The notes: a model not told the origin generated them from the letters alone. A DNA stretch of 64,000 bases from Parasphingorhabdus halotolerans (GCF_012516475.1 NZ_CP051217.1:1426001-1490000), one strand, 5' to 3'. Numbered from the stretch's first letter, positions 52,425 to 62,844 are shown. Made by a program: numbers and translations.

Positions 52425-54542
52425 ATGAAATCGCTTTTGTCGGGCTCCGCGATGATCTCAGTGATAGCCATCAGCATACTTCCGCAAACTGTCCTGGCGC
52501 AGGAACTAGTGGCAACCAACCTGCAACCACGCTCGGAAAATGATCGACAAATCTACGACGCCGAACAATTTAAACGATTCAATCCGCGGACTGCCCTTGA
52601 TATGGTCGGTCAGGTACCCGGTTTTACGATTGATACGGGCGACACCGATGAACGTGGACTGGGTCAGGCTGATGAAAATGTACTGATCAATGGCCAGCGC
52701 ATTTCGGGCAAGAATATTGATGCGTTCATTGCACTCCGCCGGATATCGGCAGACAGCGTCGTGCGAATTGAGATTGTTGACGGCGCGACACTCAGTATCT
52801 CGGGCTTGTCGGGCCAAGTTCTCAATCTCGTTACCAAGGTCGATGAAAACAAAGGTATTTCCGGCAATTTCCGCTGGCGGCCACAATGGCGTCGGGCCGG
52901 CAATAACTGGTTTGCGGGAGATGCATCAATCACCGGCCCGCTCGGCAAGGGTGAGTTCACGCTTTCGATCGAGAATGACGCATTTCGCAATGGTGTTGAC
53001 GGCCCCGAGCAGGTCATTGACCGGTTCGGTAACCTCTTGTTTGAGCGCGACGAAATAGCCCGTGTGCGCGGTGACCGCCCCAAGTTCAGCGCCGCTTATG
53101 CCAGCACCAGCGATGCAGGTTCAGTGTTCAATCTCAATGCATCTTATGGGCTCAATCACTTCACCGAAAGCGTTGACACTTTGAGAACCCAGTCGGGGCA
53201 GCCTGATATTTTTGAATTTTACAGCAGTAGAGAACGGGAATGGAATGCCGAAATTAGCGGCGACTATGAATTTGCCCTCGGTGGCGGCCGCCTAAAGCTC
53301 GTCGGCCTCCAGCGCCTAGAACATAGCCCGTTCAACAATTTTTTCGGACAAACTTTCACTGATGGTATCACGCCTGCCAACGGCAGCCAGTTTGATCAGA
53401 CGGTTGATGAAGGCGAATCTGTTGTTCGTGCTGAATATAACTGGAAAACGGGGGGTGGAACCGACTGGGGAATCAGCCTTGAAGGCGCTTATAATTTTCT
53501 TGAAAACGAAGGGTCGTTTTCATCATTTGCCAATCCTGTCGTCACACCCTTGGGCAACACAAAAGTTACCGAATATCGCGGTGAGTTGATTGGCAGCTAC
53601 GGTCGACCGCTTTCGGAACAACTCACGTTGCAGGCAACGTTGGGCGGCGAATATAGCAAGATTAGCCAAAGCGGTGCGCGCGGCCAGACCCGGTCTTTTA
53701 TCAGGCCTAAAGGATCAGTTTCACTCTCATGGAAACCGCAGGATGATCTGGATGTCAGCCTGAAACTGGAGCGAAAGGTTGGTCAGCTCAATTTTTTCGA
53801 CTTTGTGGAATCAGTCGATGTCGCGAACAATGCGAACAACGCTGGCAACCCTGGCCTGGTTCCGCCCCAAACATGGCGCGCTGAACTGGAGGCGACACAG
53901 AAGCTGGGTCCCTGGGGGTCAATGACCGTCAATATTTACGGCGAGAAAATAACCGATATTGTCGATTCCATTCCGATCACTGCCACTACGGAGGCCCGTG
54001 GAAATCTGCCCAAGGCGACAAGATATGGTGTCTCGCTAACGTCATCGATATTGTTCGATTCCATCGGCTGGACCGGTGCCAAGCTGGATATTCAAGGCGA
54101 GGTCCGCAAAAGCTCGGTGCGTGATCCGCTGCTGGGAAATTTCCGGCGGACCAATGATGACAAGATATTCACCTATGAAATCAGTCTGCGTCACGATATT
54201 CCAAACAGCGATTGGGCATGGGGCGGCGGCGCCGAGGATTTCCGATTCTCGAATTTCCTGCGTCTTGATCAGATCAACAACTTCAAGACCGGCGCGCCCT
54301 ATACCTGGATATTTGTCGAGCATAAGGATGTGCTTGGATTGACCGTTAAAGCCGATCTCGGCAATCTCCTTGGTCGCAGCGAGAACTTCACCCGGACAGT
54401 TTATGGGCAACTTTTGGGGCAACCCGGCGATGCCAGTCGCGGATTTATTCCCGGTCGCCGCGATGGCCCGATCGGGTTTATCGAAGACCGCAGCCGTGAT
54501 TTCGGACTCATTTACCGGATCACGGTCAGCGGAAGTTTCTGA
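52425..54542 (+). CDS. TonB-dependent receptor
   Basis: A 705-residue outer-membrane receptor-like protein. The signal peptide ends TVLAQ (about residue 26). The plug reads YDAEQFKRFNPRTALDMVGQVPGFTIDTGDTDERGLG, NVLINGQRISGKN and VVRIEIVDGATLSISGLSGQVLNLVTK. The barrel closes with FGLIYRITVSGSF. The ATG at 52425 is preferred; a TTG at 52401 would add 8 residues. The substrate is unknown. The ABC exporter follows 52 bases later and may be in the same transcript. Confidence 0.85.
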   Translation: MKSLLSGSAMISVIAISILPQTVLAQELVATNLQPRSENDRQIYDAEQFKRFNPRTALDMVGQVPGFTIDTGDTDERGLGQADENVLINGQRISGKNIDAFIALRRISADSVVRIEIVDGATLSISGLSGQVLNLVTKVDENKGISGNFRWRPQWRRAGNNWFAGDASITGPLGKGEFTLSIENDAFRNGVDGPEQVIDRFGNLLFERDEIARVRGDRPKFSAAYASTSDAGSVFNLNASYGLNHFTESVDTLRTQSGQPDIFEFYSSREREWNAEISGDYEFALGGGRLKLVGLQRLEHSPFNNFFGQTFTDGITPANGSQFDQTVDEGESVVRAEYNWKTGGGTDWGISLEGAYNFLENEGSFSSFANPVVTPLGNTKVTEYRGELIGSYGRPLSEQLTLQATLGGEYSKISQSGARGQTRSFIRPKGSVSLSWKPQDDLDVSLKLERKVGQLNFFDFVESVDVANNANNAGNPGLVPPQTWRAELEATQKLGPWGSMTVNIYGEKITDIVDSIPITATTEARGNLPKATRYGVSLTSSILFDSIGWTGAKLDIQGEVRKSSVRDPLLGNFRRTNDDKIFTYEISLRHDIPNSDWAWGGGAEDFRFSNFLRLDQINNFKTGAPYTWIFVEHKDVLGLTVKADLGNLLGRSENFTRTVYGQLLGQPGDASRGFIPGRRDGPIGFIEDRSRDFGLIYRITVSGSF

Positions 54543-54594
54543 TGCCAAGCCAGCGCGCATAGACTTTTAGCCACCGCATCCCTACATCTTGGCG

Positions 54595-56400
54595 ATGCCG
54601 CCGGATTACTCCACAAAGGGTCAGATCGACCCGCCAATGATTCCTACCTTGAAACGCTTTCTGCCGTACTTATGGCCGGAAGGTGCCCCAGGACTGCGCA
54701 TCCGCATAGTGATCGCGGGGTTGCTGGTGCTGTGCGCCAAGGCCGCAATATTATCGATGCCTTTTGCCTATAAAGCCGTGGTTGATGGGATGGCGGGTGA
54801 TAGCCTGAACACGGAACTCACAGTCTTGCTAGCGCTGGTGGCCGCTTATGGGCTGGCGCGGTTCGGGCAGGTGATGTTTGATAATATGCGCAATATCGTG
54901 TTTGAAAAAGTCGGGCAGGAAGCGGCGCGGCAATTAGCCATCAACGTGTTCAATCATCTGCACAGGCTCTCGCTGCGTTTCCATCTCGGGCGACGCACCG
55001 GTGAGATCACCAAGGTTATCGAACGTGGCACCAAGAGCATTGATATCATGCTCTATTTCCTGCTTTTCAACATTGCGCCCACTATCATCGAGCTGCTTGC
55101 CGTGCTGATAATTTTTCAGGTGAAATTCGGTTTCGGACTGGTGGCAGCGACGGTTGCAATGGTGGTTGTCTACATCACCTTCACCCGCAAAGTGACCGAT
55201 TGGCGCAACGCCTTGCGCGCCGAAATGAACGACATGGACACCCGCGCGATCGGACGATCAGTTGATGCGCTATTGAACTATGAAACGGTCAAATATTTCA
55301 CCGCCGAAGCACGCGAGGGCGAGCGCTATAATCGGGCGATGCAGGATTGGGCCAATGCGGCGGTCAAATCAGAAAACTCTCTCGGGCTGCTCAATATTGG
55401 CCAGTCGTTCATCACCAATTTGACAATGATTGGGGCAATGGCATTCAGCGTTTACGGCTGGAAGCAGGGCGATCTGACGGTTGGCGATCTCGTGCTGGTT
55501 AACGCGCTGCTGATGCAGCTGTTCCGCCCTCTTGATCTGCTGGGCATGGTCTACCGCACCATCCGTCAGGGCCTTGTCGATATGGACGCCATGTTCCGGC
55601 TGATCGACACCGAACCGGAAATTGCTGATAAACCAGGTGCCACGAAACTAAACGTCAGCGACGGCACGGTTGAGTTTGATGATGTGCATTTCAACTATGA
55701 TGAAGAACGCAAAATTCTCAAAGGGCTCAGCTTTGCAGTGCCATCGGGAAAAACGCTGGCGATTGTCGGGCCGTCCGGCGCAGGCAAATCAACCATCGCG
55801 CGGCTGCTGTTCCGCTTCTATGATCCGCAGGGTGGGCGCATTTTGATCGACGGCCAGGATATTGCCGATGTCACCCAGAATAGTCTGCGGAGCGCGATTG
55901 GCATCGTGCCTCAAGACAGCGTGCTGTTTAATGATAGCATCGGGTATAATATCGCCTATGGCCGCGACGGTTCAACACAGACCGATGTGGAGACTGCTGC
56001 AAGCGGCGCTGCGCTGGATAACTTCATCGCACAATTGCCGGATGGTTACAAAACGCAGGTGGGTGAACGCGGGCTCAAACTTTCCGGCGGCGAGAAGCAG
56101 CGCGTCGCCATCGCCCGGACGTTGCTAAAGAACCCTCCGATCCTGATACTGGACGAAGCAACATCGGCGCTCGACAGCCGAACCGAAGACGAAATTCAGG
56201 CGACATTGGCGAAAATCTCCGAGCGCCGAACGACGCTGATTATCGCGCACCGGCTCTCCACCATCACCCATGCAGACGAGATTATCGTGCTCGACAAAGG
56301 CCAGATCGCCGAACGCGGTGACCACCGGGCGTTATTAGCCAAAAACGGGCTTTATGCCGATATGTGGAAGCGGCAGGCAGAAGAGCGGGAACTGGCTTGA
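54595..56400 (+). CDS. Atm1/HMT1-type ABC exporter (half transporter)
   Basis: A 601-residue fused membrane plus ATPase subunit. Six helices occupy about 35-310, with the IRNIVF-like helix IVFEKVGQEAARQLAINVFNHLHRLSLRFHLGRRTGEITKVIERGTKSI typical of the Atm1 branch. The NBD has Walker A GPSGAGKS (392-399), signature LSGGEKQR (about 496), and Walker B ILILDEATSALD. Bacterial Atm1 proteins export glutathione-linked metal or persulfide species. Preceded closely by a TonB receptor. Confidence 0.92.
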   Translation: MPPDYSTKGQIDPPMIPTLKRFLPYLWPEGAPGLRIRIVIAGLLVLCAKAAILSMPFAYKAVVDGMAGDSLNTELTVLLALVAAYGLARFGQVMFDNMRNIVFEKVGQEAARQLAINVFNHLHRLSLRFHLGRRTGEITKVIERGTKSIDIMLYFLLFNIAPTIIELLAVLIIFQVKFGFGLVAATVAMVVVYITFTRKVTDWRNALRAEMNDMDTRAIGRSVDALLNYETVKYFTAEAREGERYNRAMQDWANAAVKSENSLGLLNIGQSFITNLTMIGAMAFSVYGWKQGDLTVGDLVLVNALLMQLFRPLDLLGMVYRTIRQGLVDMDAMFRLIDTEPEIADKPGATKLNVSDGTVEFDDVHFNYDEERKILKGLSFAVPSGKTLAIVGPSGAGKSTIARLLFRFYDPQGGRILIDGQDIADVTQNSLRSAIGIVPQDSVLFNDSIGYNIAYGRDGSTQTDVETAASGAALDNFIAQLPDGYKTQVGERGLKLSGGEKQRVAIARTLLKNPPILILDEATSALDSRTEDEIQATLAKISERRTTLIIAHRLSTITHADEIIVLDKGQIAERGDHRALLAKNGLYADMWKRQAEERELA

Positions 56401-56546
56401 TTTGAACAATGTGTTCCGCAATTGAGGCGGAGCTGCCATCGGCCAGCGCGCAATCGAGGGATGCCCCGCATCAGGTGCGGAGCATAAAATCGCCTAAATT
56501 CACATTAGGTGTTTCGCAATTGTAATGCGCTGGCTAAGCAAAGCCG

Positions 56547-58337
56547 ATGCACACCGCCCTCCTCCCGCTCCTCAAATCCACCTTCGGCTTTAGCGATTTT
56601 CGCGGGGTTCAGGATCAGGTTCTGGATCGCGTCATGGGAAAACAAAATACACTGGCCGTCATGCCAACCGGAGCGGGTAAATCACTCTGTTACCAGCTCC
56701 CCGCGATCGCCAATGAAGGCACGGTCGTCGTGATCTCACCGCTGATCGCGCTGATGCACGATCAATTGCGTAGCGCCGAGGCGGTTGGCATTCGCGCCGC
56801 CACCCTCACCTCCGCCGATGATAATCGCGCCGAGACAATCGCGCGGCTGAAGGCAGGCGAGCTGGATTTGTTTTACGCTGCGCCAGAACGCGCCTCGCAA
56901 TCTCATTTCCGCGAACTGCTTGAGCAAACCAATATTTCGATGTTTGCCATTGATGAAGCGCATTGTGTCTCTGAATGGGGTCATGATTTCCGTCCGGACT
57001 ATCGCCTGCTGAGACCACTGCTAGATCATTTCGCAGATGTGCCGCGGCTGGCGCTCACAGCTACTGCCGACCATCACACCCGCGAAGATATATTGGTGCA
57101 GCTCGGAATCGAACATAACGGCCTTATCATTGCAGGCTTTGATCGCCCGAACATCCGCTATAATATTTCGCCGCGCAAAGGACTGACCGGACAGATCAAG
57201 GATCTGATTGACCGCATTCCCGGCTCCGGGATCATCTATGCGCCAACCCGCAACGCGACCGAAAAACTCGCAGACCAAATTGCCAAGACCGGTCGCAGTG
57301 CCCGCGCTTATCATGCGGGATTGCACTCAGAAATCCGTCAGAAAAACCAAGCTGATTTTGTCGCCTCCGAAGACATGGTGATGGTCGCCACTATTGCTTT
57401 TGGCATGGGTATCGACAAACCGGACGTGCGTTTCGTTGCCCACGCCGGGCTGCCGAAATCCATTGAAGCTTATTATCAGGAGACCGGCCGTGCCGGACGC
57501 GATGGCGATCCGGCAGAAGCGCATCTGTTCTGGGGCGCGGAAGATTTTGCCCGCGCGCGTCAGCGATTATCCGAAGTCGACGAGAAACGCATGGATAGCG
57601 AACGCACCCGGCTGGCTGCCATGGGCGGGCTGGTAGAAGCAGCCGGATGCCGCCGCGCCATATTGCTCAGGCATTTTGGTGAAGAACCGCCAAAGCAATG
57701 CGGCAACTGCGACAATTGCCTCCATGCCCCGGCCACCCGGAATGTTACCGAACTGGCGCGCAAATTCCTGTCTGCGGTTTATCGTACCGGCCAGAGCTTT
57801 GGTGTCACTCATTTGGAAGCCGTACTGACCGGTCGGCAGGACGAAAAAATTCGCGCGCGCGGTCATGACAAGCTGTCGGTTTTCGATATCGTCAGCGATG
57901 AAGACGCGGCGCTGATCAAACCTGTCTCGCGATCTCTGCTGCTGCGCGATGCGCTGCGCAATAATGAATATGGCGGGCTGATGTTTGGCCCCGAAGCCCG
58001 AGCCATTTTGAAGGGCGATGAAGAAGTCGCGATTGTGGAACCACCCAAGCGCGAGCGCCGGAGCCGTCGTGGTGGCGGCGCCTCTCCCAATCCGGTCGGC
58101 GATCCGCTGTTCGACGCCCTGCGTGCCAAGCGTATGGAGCTATCCAAGGAGCTGGGCGTGCCGCCTTATGTGATATTCCATGACAGCGTGCTTCGTGATA
58201 TGACAGGCTTTAAGCCACGCAGCCTGTCCGCATTGGGCGAATTGCCCGGGATCGGCGCGGCAAAGTTGGAAAAACACGGCGAGTCATTTTTGCAGGTGAT
58301 CCGCGAAGTTACGGAAAGGCAGCAGGAGAGCGTATGA
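56547..58337 (+). CDS. recQ: ATP-dependent DNA helicase RecQ
   Basis: A 596-residue RecQ helicase: Walker A MPTGAGKS (39-46), DEAH box (136-139), and helicase motifs such as ATIAFGMGIDKPDVRFVAHAGLPKSIEAYYQETGRAGRDG. The RQC zinc site has Cys in GCRRAILLRHF...QCGNCDNC (about 368-392). An HRDC domain closes the protein (LFDALRAKRMELSKELGVPPYVIFHDSVL ... LGELPGIGAAKLEKHGESFLQVI). It overlaps the next gene by 4 bases. It acts in recombination and fork repair. Confidence 0.95.
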   Translation: MHTALLPLLKSTFGFSDFRGVQDQVLDRVMGKQNTLAVMPTGAGKSLCYQLPAIANEGTVVVISPLIALMHDQLRSAEAVGIRAATLTSADDNRAETIARLKAGELDLFYAAPERASQSHFRELLEQTNISMFAIDEAHCVSEWGHDFRPDYRLLRPLLDHFADVPRLALTATADHHTREDILVQLGIEHNGLIIAGFDRPNIRYNISPRKGLTGQIKDLIDRIPGSGIIYAPTRNATEKLADQIAKTGRSARAYHAGLHSEIRQKNQADFVASEDMVMVATIAFGMGIDKPDVRFVAHAGLPKSIEAYYQETGRAGRDGDPAEAHLFWGAEDFARARQRLSEVDEKRMDSERTRLAAMGGLVEAAGCRRAILLRHFGEEPPKQCGNCDNCLHAPATRNVTELARKFLSAVYRTGQSFGVTHLEAVLTGRQDEKIRARGHDKLSVFDIVSDEDAALIKPVSRSLLLRDALRNNEYGGLMFGPEARAILKGDEEVAIVEPPKRERRSRRGGGASPNPVGDPLFDALRAKRMELSKELGVPPYVIFHDSVLRDMTGFKPRSLSALGELPGIGAAKLEKHGESFLQVIREVTERQQESV

Positions 58338-58870
58338 AAATCCGATCCGCACTTTTACCGATTGCGCTTTCGATCATAACGGTGGGTTGTAGCGCTGCAA
58401 CAGCAACCGATTCATCTGTCCCGCTAGAGGAGACCAAGTCCATGTTCCGCAAAATCAACGACAAGATTGGCGTTTCGCCGCAAATCACGCTCGATCAAAT
58501 CAACGACGCGAAAGCAGAGGGCGTAACACTTATCGTCAATAACCGACCAGATGGCGAAGATCCCGCCGCGCCGCAAAGCGCCGATATTGAAGCAGCAGCC
58601 AAAGCGGCAGGACTGGATTATGTTGCAATACCGATCAGCCATAGTGGATTTTCCGCTCCGCAAGTGGATGCGATGATTGCAGCGCTGGACAGCACAAAGG
58701 GCAAGACGCTCGCCTATTGCCGTTCCGGCACGCGCTCGACTTTGCTGTGGTCGCTGGCGCAGGCGAAGAGCGGCATGGCTCCCGAAGAAATCGCGCGTCT
58801 TGCTGGCAACGCCGGTTATGATATCACACCGGTGCGCGCGATGGTTGATGTGCTAGCGGCAGGACAATAA
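58334..58870 (+). CDS. DUF442/TIGR01244-type phosphatase-like lipoprotein
   Basis: A 178-residue protein. Residues 1-19 form a lipoprotein signal (lipobox TVGC, Cys19). The mature part from about residue 38 matches the DUF442 ('beta-lactamase hydrolase-like', TIGR01244) domain: ISPQITLDQINDAKAEGVTLIVNNRPDGEDP and the active-site YCRSGTRS (C129, R134). Family members are usually cytosolic; a lipid-anchored periplasmic form is unusual. The ATG overlaps the recQ stop (ATGA), so translation is coupled. Sulfur transfer or phosphatase activity is possible; the substrate is unknown. Confidence 0.8.
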   Translation: MKIRSALLPIALSIITVGCSAATATDSSVPLEETKSMFRKINDKIGVSPQITLDQINDAKAEGVTLIVNNRPDGEDPAAPQSADIEAAAKAAGLDYVAIPISHSGFSAPQVDAMIAALDSTKGKTLAYCRSGTRSTLLWSLAQAKSGMAPEEIARLAGNAGYDITPVRAMVDVLAAGQ

Positions 58871-58959
58871 TTGCCGTGCTCCGTACTTGATGCCGAGCAC
58901 AAGTTTCGTGGATGTTCCCGGCTAGACTCCCACTGACATTGGTGTAAATAGTCACAATC

Positions 58960-59850
58960 ATGCCCGAGTTTCCAGATCCAACCCTTTATGCGATTCCGTT
59001 CTTTGTGTTGACGGTGGCGATAGAGTTTTTCGCGAGCCGGTATCGCGATCATATCAAATATGATGTGAAGGATATGGCAACATCGCTGACACTTGGTACG
59101 GGCAGTGTTTTTGCGGGGGCCTTGACCGGCGGTATCGCTGTTGCTGCTGGCTTCTGGGTTTATCAATACCGGATTTTTGAGGTGCCTCTCACCGCATGGT
59201 GGGCGTGGGTGCTGGTCTTTTTCGTCGACGATTTTTTCTATTATATTTTCCATCGCGGCGCGCACCGCATCCGCTGGGTCTGGGCAGCGCATGTCAATCA
59301 TCATAGCAGCCAATATTATAATCTGGGCACCGCGCTGCGTCAGCCGTGGACCAGCACGTTTGCGCTTACCTGGATATTCGGCCTGCCGATGTTCTGGCTG
59401 GGCTTTCACCCGGCGATGGTCGCCTTCGCCGGCGGCGTGAACCTGCTCTATCAGTACTGGATCCACACAGAGGCGATTGATAAAATGCCGCGCTGGTTCG
59501 AAGCGGTGATGAACACCCCCTCACACCACCGCGTCCATCATGCGACCAATCCGCGCTATCTGGATAAAAACTATGCCGGGATTTTTATCATCTGGGACAG
59601 GATGTTCGGGACGTTTGAACGCGAAACGGACGAAGAGCAGATACAATATGGCATTATCAAAAACCTGAAGGGTTATAATATCTTTTGGGCGGTTTTCCAT
59701 GAATGGGTCGGCATGGCAAAGGATCTGTGGAGCGCGCCGTGGCGGTATAAGCTGAACTACCTGATCAAACCGCCGGGATGGAGTCATGATGGCAGCCGCG
59801 AGAGCAGCGAAACGATCCGGGCGCGTTGGCAGAATTCGCTCAAAAAGTAA
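58960..59850 (+). CDS. Sterol desaturase / fatty acid hydroxylase superfamily protein
   Basis: A 296-residue membrane di-iron enzyme. The three His clusters are in order: HRGAH (about 97), HVNHH (about 110) and HRVHH (about 190), as HX3H, HX2HH, HX2HH. Four to five hydrophobic segments surround them. It is expected to hydroxylate or desaturate a lipid or isoprenoid (carotenoid, hopanoid or fatty acid). No redox partner is adjacent. Confidence 0.9.
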   Translation: MPEFPDPTLYAIPFFVLTVAIEFFASRYRDHIKYDVKDMATSLTLGTGSVFAGALTGGIAVAAGFWVYQYRIFEVPLTAWWAWVLVFFVDDFFYYIFHRGAHRIRWVWAAHVNHHSSQYYNLGTALRQPWTSTFALTWIFGLPMFWLGFHPAMVAFAGGVNLLYQYWIHTEAIDKMPRWFEAVMNTPSHHRVHHATNPRYLDKNYAGIFIIWDRMFGTFERETDEEQIQYGIIKNLKGYNIFWAVFHEWVGMAKDLWSAPWRYKLNYLIKPPGWSHDGSRESSETIRARWQNSLKK

Positions 59851-60092
59851 TTCTGTAAATCCAATGTTACATAAATTTTCCCGTCCTTTTCACTAAAAAC
59901 TGTTCTTTTCAATAAAAGACGCGCAAAGGCGATTTTGAGGACCGAGCTTAGCTCGAAAAGTCGCGCATTTCTGGCGTGCGGGTTGCTAACTGGATAGACA
60001 TTGTATCATCGGGTGAGATGGGTCGTTGCGGGGGACGCGGCGGCACATAGTAAAATACTGGCTTCCGGGTCATTTTATCGGGTCTTGTCGCC

Positions 60093-61085
60093 ATGGAAAT
60101 GAGCGGCGGGTTTTCTACGCATCTGTCTGCGGACGGTCGATTGCAATTCGCCGCCGTCAATGTCGTTCCCCTAAGCTGGATCATGGCGATGCTAACAACT
60201 AGCACCATCATCGTCATGACAATGATGGCCTGGACCGGGCTTACAATCGACTTTCTAAAAGCCAGCAACGCCGCCTATCTTGTGATTTTGGCTGTTTTGG
60301 CAATAATCCGTATCGCGCTTGGAAACACCAAATCGCGTGGGCAAATGGTCGTTCGTGATTTTTCCGAGTATCTTGGCCTTTTCATATTTTTGAGCCTGCT
60401 AGGTGCAACCGCAACCTATCCCGCAGCAGCTATGACCACCGGATTTGTCGATGCTGAACTGGCTCGGATGGACAGCTTGTTATTTTTCAACTGGAACGAC
60501 TGGTATATATTTGTATCAGCGCATCCCGTTCTGCAGCAGGCCGGTCGGCTGGCTTATGCCAATATTTATCTGTCGCCGGCGCTCCTCCTTGGTGCATTTG
60601 CAATGGCCGACGAACGGGCAAAAGCACAGTTGTTTCTGGTTACCTTCTTGCTGGCAGCGACGATAACCCTAGCACTGTTCTTCGCCTTTCCCGCCGTCGG
60701 TCCGCTATCGTATCTGTGGCAGGAACCCATTGCCTATATGCCGACCAGCGGGGTTTATCAGGCACAGTTACTGCCGCTGTTACGCGGCAACATGTTAGGG
60801 GAGATTGACCTTGGCGCACTACAAGGCCTTGTCTGCGCACCCAGCTTTCATACAGCTGCCGCAATAATCTATATTGTTATGGCATGGGAGCATCGTCAGC
60901 TTCGTTGGCCGCTACTGGCTCTCAACATCGCCATGCTCCTGTCCACGCCCATAGAAGGTACACATTATCTGGTCGATATGATTGGCGGCGCAGCGGTGGC
61001 GCTGCTCGCGCTCGCTATTGTCATAACATTACAACAAAAGATTTCGGGCTGGCGCGAAAACCATTGGAAAGCGCAAGCGATTTGA
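60093..61085 (+). CDS. PAP2-superfamily membrane phosphatase / lipid head-group transferase
   Basis: A 330-residue polytopic protein with about eight helices. The PAP2 motifs are CAPSFHTAAA (the P-S-x-H second signature, about residue 248) and PIEGTHYLVDMIGG (the G-x-H-Y-x-x-D third signature, about 290). The spacing and tail resemble inositol-phosphorylceramide-synthase-like PAP2 proteins. It may act on phosphatidic acid, isoprenyl diphosphates or sphingolipids. It stops 32 bases before the GMC gene. Confidence 0.85.
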   Translation: MEMSGGFSTHLSADGRLQFAAVNVVPLSWIMAMLTTSTIIVMTMMAWTGLTIDFLKASNAAYLVILAVLAIIRIALGNTKSRGQMVVRDFSEYLGLFIFLSLLGATATYPAAAMTTGFVDAELARMDSLLFFNWNDWYIFVSAHPVLQQAGRLAYANIYLSPALLLGAFAMADERAKAQLFLVTFLLAATITLALFFAFPAVGPLSYLWQEPIAYMPTSGVYQAQLLPLLRGNMLGEIDLGALQGLVCAPSFHTAAAIIYIVMAWEHRQLRWPLLALNIAMLLSTPIEGTHYLVDMIGGAAVALLALAIVITLQQKISGWRENHWKAQAI

Positions 61086-61117
61086 GGCAGTAATCCCGCA
61101 GAAGAGGATTACTGAAC

Positions 61118-62704
61118 ATGGCGGAATATGACATTATCGTTATCGGCGGCGGCTCTGCTGGCAGCGCGGTTGCCGGAAGGCTCAGCGAGGATGGCAAGCG
61201 CACCGTCTGCCTGATCGAAGCGGGCGGCAGGAACAACAACTTCCTCGTCAAGACGCCGGGGATGATGCCGTTCCTGCTCAAAAACGCGAATTGGAAATTC
61301 GATACCGTCCCGCAAAAAGGGCTGAATGGGCGCATCGGCTATCAACCAAGAGGGCGCGGGCTTGGCGGATCGAGTGCTATCAATGCGATGGTCTATATCC
61401 GCGGCAATAAATGGGATTATGATAATTGGGCGGCTCTCGGCTGCGACGGTTGGTCCTATGATGACGTGCTCCCCTATTTCAAGAAATCCGAAGGCAACGA
61501 ACGGGGCAGTGACGCCTATCACGGCGGCGACGGGCCGCTGTCGGTATCGGATCAGAAATGGCCGAACCCCGGCAGTGTCGCTTTTGTTGAAGCCGCAAGA
61601 AACTTGCAGATGCCAATCCTCGATGATTTTAACGGCGCAAAGCAGGAAGGCATGGGGCTTTATCAGGTCACCCAGAAAGGCGGCGAACGCTGGTCTGCCG
61701 CGCGTGCCTATGTCGAGCCTGCCCGTGATCGCCCCAACCTCGATATCAAAACGAAATCTCTGGTTGAGAAGCTGATCGTAAAGGATGGTCGCGTTAGTGG
61801 AGTGCAGATCAAGCGTGGTCGCAGTTCGGAAATACTGCACGCGCGCGGCGCAGTTGTGCTTTCGGCGGGTGCGTTTGGTTCTCCGCATATATTGCAATTG
61901 TCTGGCATTGGTCCAGCCGAACATCTCAAAGAACACGGCGTTGAAGTTGTTCTCGACAAACCGGAGGTCGGCACGAACCTGAAAGACCATATCGATTTTG
62001 TATCTGGCTATAAAACAGAGTCCAGGGAACTGATAGGCGACTCGCTGCAAGGCACCATCCGCATGGGCAAGGCAATCCTCGAACATAGGATGAAACGCAC
62101 CGGCATCATGACCACACCTTATGCCGAGGCGGGTGGGTTCTGGAGCAGCGGCCCCGATGTCCCTGCTCCCGATATTCAATATCATTTCGTCCCCGCAATG
62201 CTCGAAGACCACGGCCGCGAGGCGGTGAAAGGGCACGGGTTCAGCTGCCATGCCTGTGTGCTGCGTCCCCATAGCAAAGGCACCGTGCGGCTTGGTTCCA
62301 GTGATCCGCAAGCCCCGCCAGCCATTGATCCCAATTTCCTGGATGATGACCGCGACATCGCAACCCTGCGTAAAGGTGTTCGCAATATGCAGCGGATCAT
62401 GGAAGCTCCGCCGCTGACAGACTTCAAACCCACCAATCGCCATCCGGTTGACATGAGCAATGACGCCGAACTGGACGCGCTCATCCGCGAACGGGCCGAC
62501 ACTGTCTATCACCCCGTCGGCACCTGCCGGATGGGCGGTGATGAAGATGCCGTGGTCGATACCCACCTCAAATTTCGCGGCCTAGAAGGACTTTATATTG
62601 CGGACGCCTCGATAATGCCGGAAATCATCAGCGGCAACACGAACGCGCCCAGCATCATGATCGGCGAACGCGCGGCGGATTTTATCAAGGCTGATTTGAA
62701 TTGA
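61118..62704 (+). CDS. GMC-family FAD oxidoreductase (choline dehydrogenase-like)
   Basis: A 528-residue flavoenzyme. The ADP-binding motif is IIVIGGGSAGSAVAGRLSE (GGGSAG at 10-15) with LIEAGG, and GGSSAINAMVYIRG carries the FAD-contact motif. The catalytic His-Asn pair is in VYHPVGTCRMG and SGNTNAPSIMIGERAA. It oxidises an alcohol to the aldehyde; choline, PEG and other alcohols are possible. No betB or betI gene is nearby, so choline is not specifically supported. Confidence 0.9.
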   Translation: MAEYDIIVIGGGSAGSAVAGRLSEDGKRTVCLIEAGGRNNNFLVKTPGMMPFLLKNANWKFDTVPQKGLNGRIGYQPRGRGLGGSSAINAMVYIRGNKWDYDNWAALGCDGWSYDDVLPYFKKSEGNERGSDAYHGGDGPLSVSDQKWPNPGSVAFVEAARNLQMPILDDFNGAKQEGMGLYQVTQKGGERWSAARAYVEPARDRPNLDIKTKSLVEKLIVKDGRVSGVQIKRGRSSEILHARGAVVLSAGAFGSPHILQLSGIGPAEHLKEHGVEVVLDKPEVGTNLKDHIDFVSGYKTESRELIGDSLQGTIRMGKAILEHRMKRTGIMTTPYAEAGGFWSSGPDVPAPDIQYHFVPAMLEDHGREAVKGHGFSCHACVLRPHSKGTVRLGSSDPQAPPAIDPNFLDDDRDIATLRKGVRNMQRIMEAPPLTDFKPTNRHPVDMSNDAELDALIRERADTVYHPVGTCRMGGDEDAVVDTHLKFRGLEGLYIADASIMPEIISGNTNAPSIMIGERAADFIKADLN

Positions 62705-62844
62705 AAACTCGGGATCTCTGGATTTCCTAATCTTTCCGGCACGTTAACTTACCGCGAAAATTGAAGGTCCCAATTGGGGCTTGTTGGCTATTTGATGAAC
62801 TATTGAAATGACATAGGCAGCCCAAAGCCTGTTCTCCGCCGAGC

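Noticed and set aside
59948..60268. A 106-codon minus-strand frame with hydrophobic start
   Set aside because: Overlaps the start of the PAP2 gene and shows no family pattern.
61109..62566. A 485-codon open frame on the minus strand
   Set aside because: It is antisense to the GMC oxidoreductase, which has full motifs; the opposite frame has no recognisable domain and is a codon-bias shadow.
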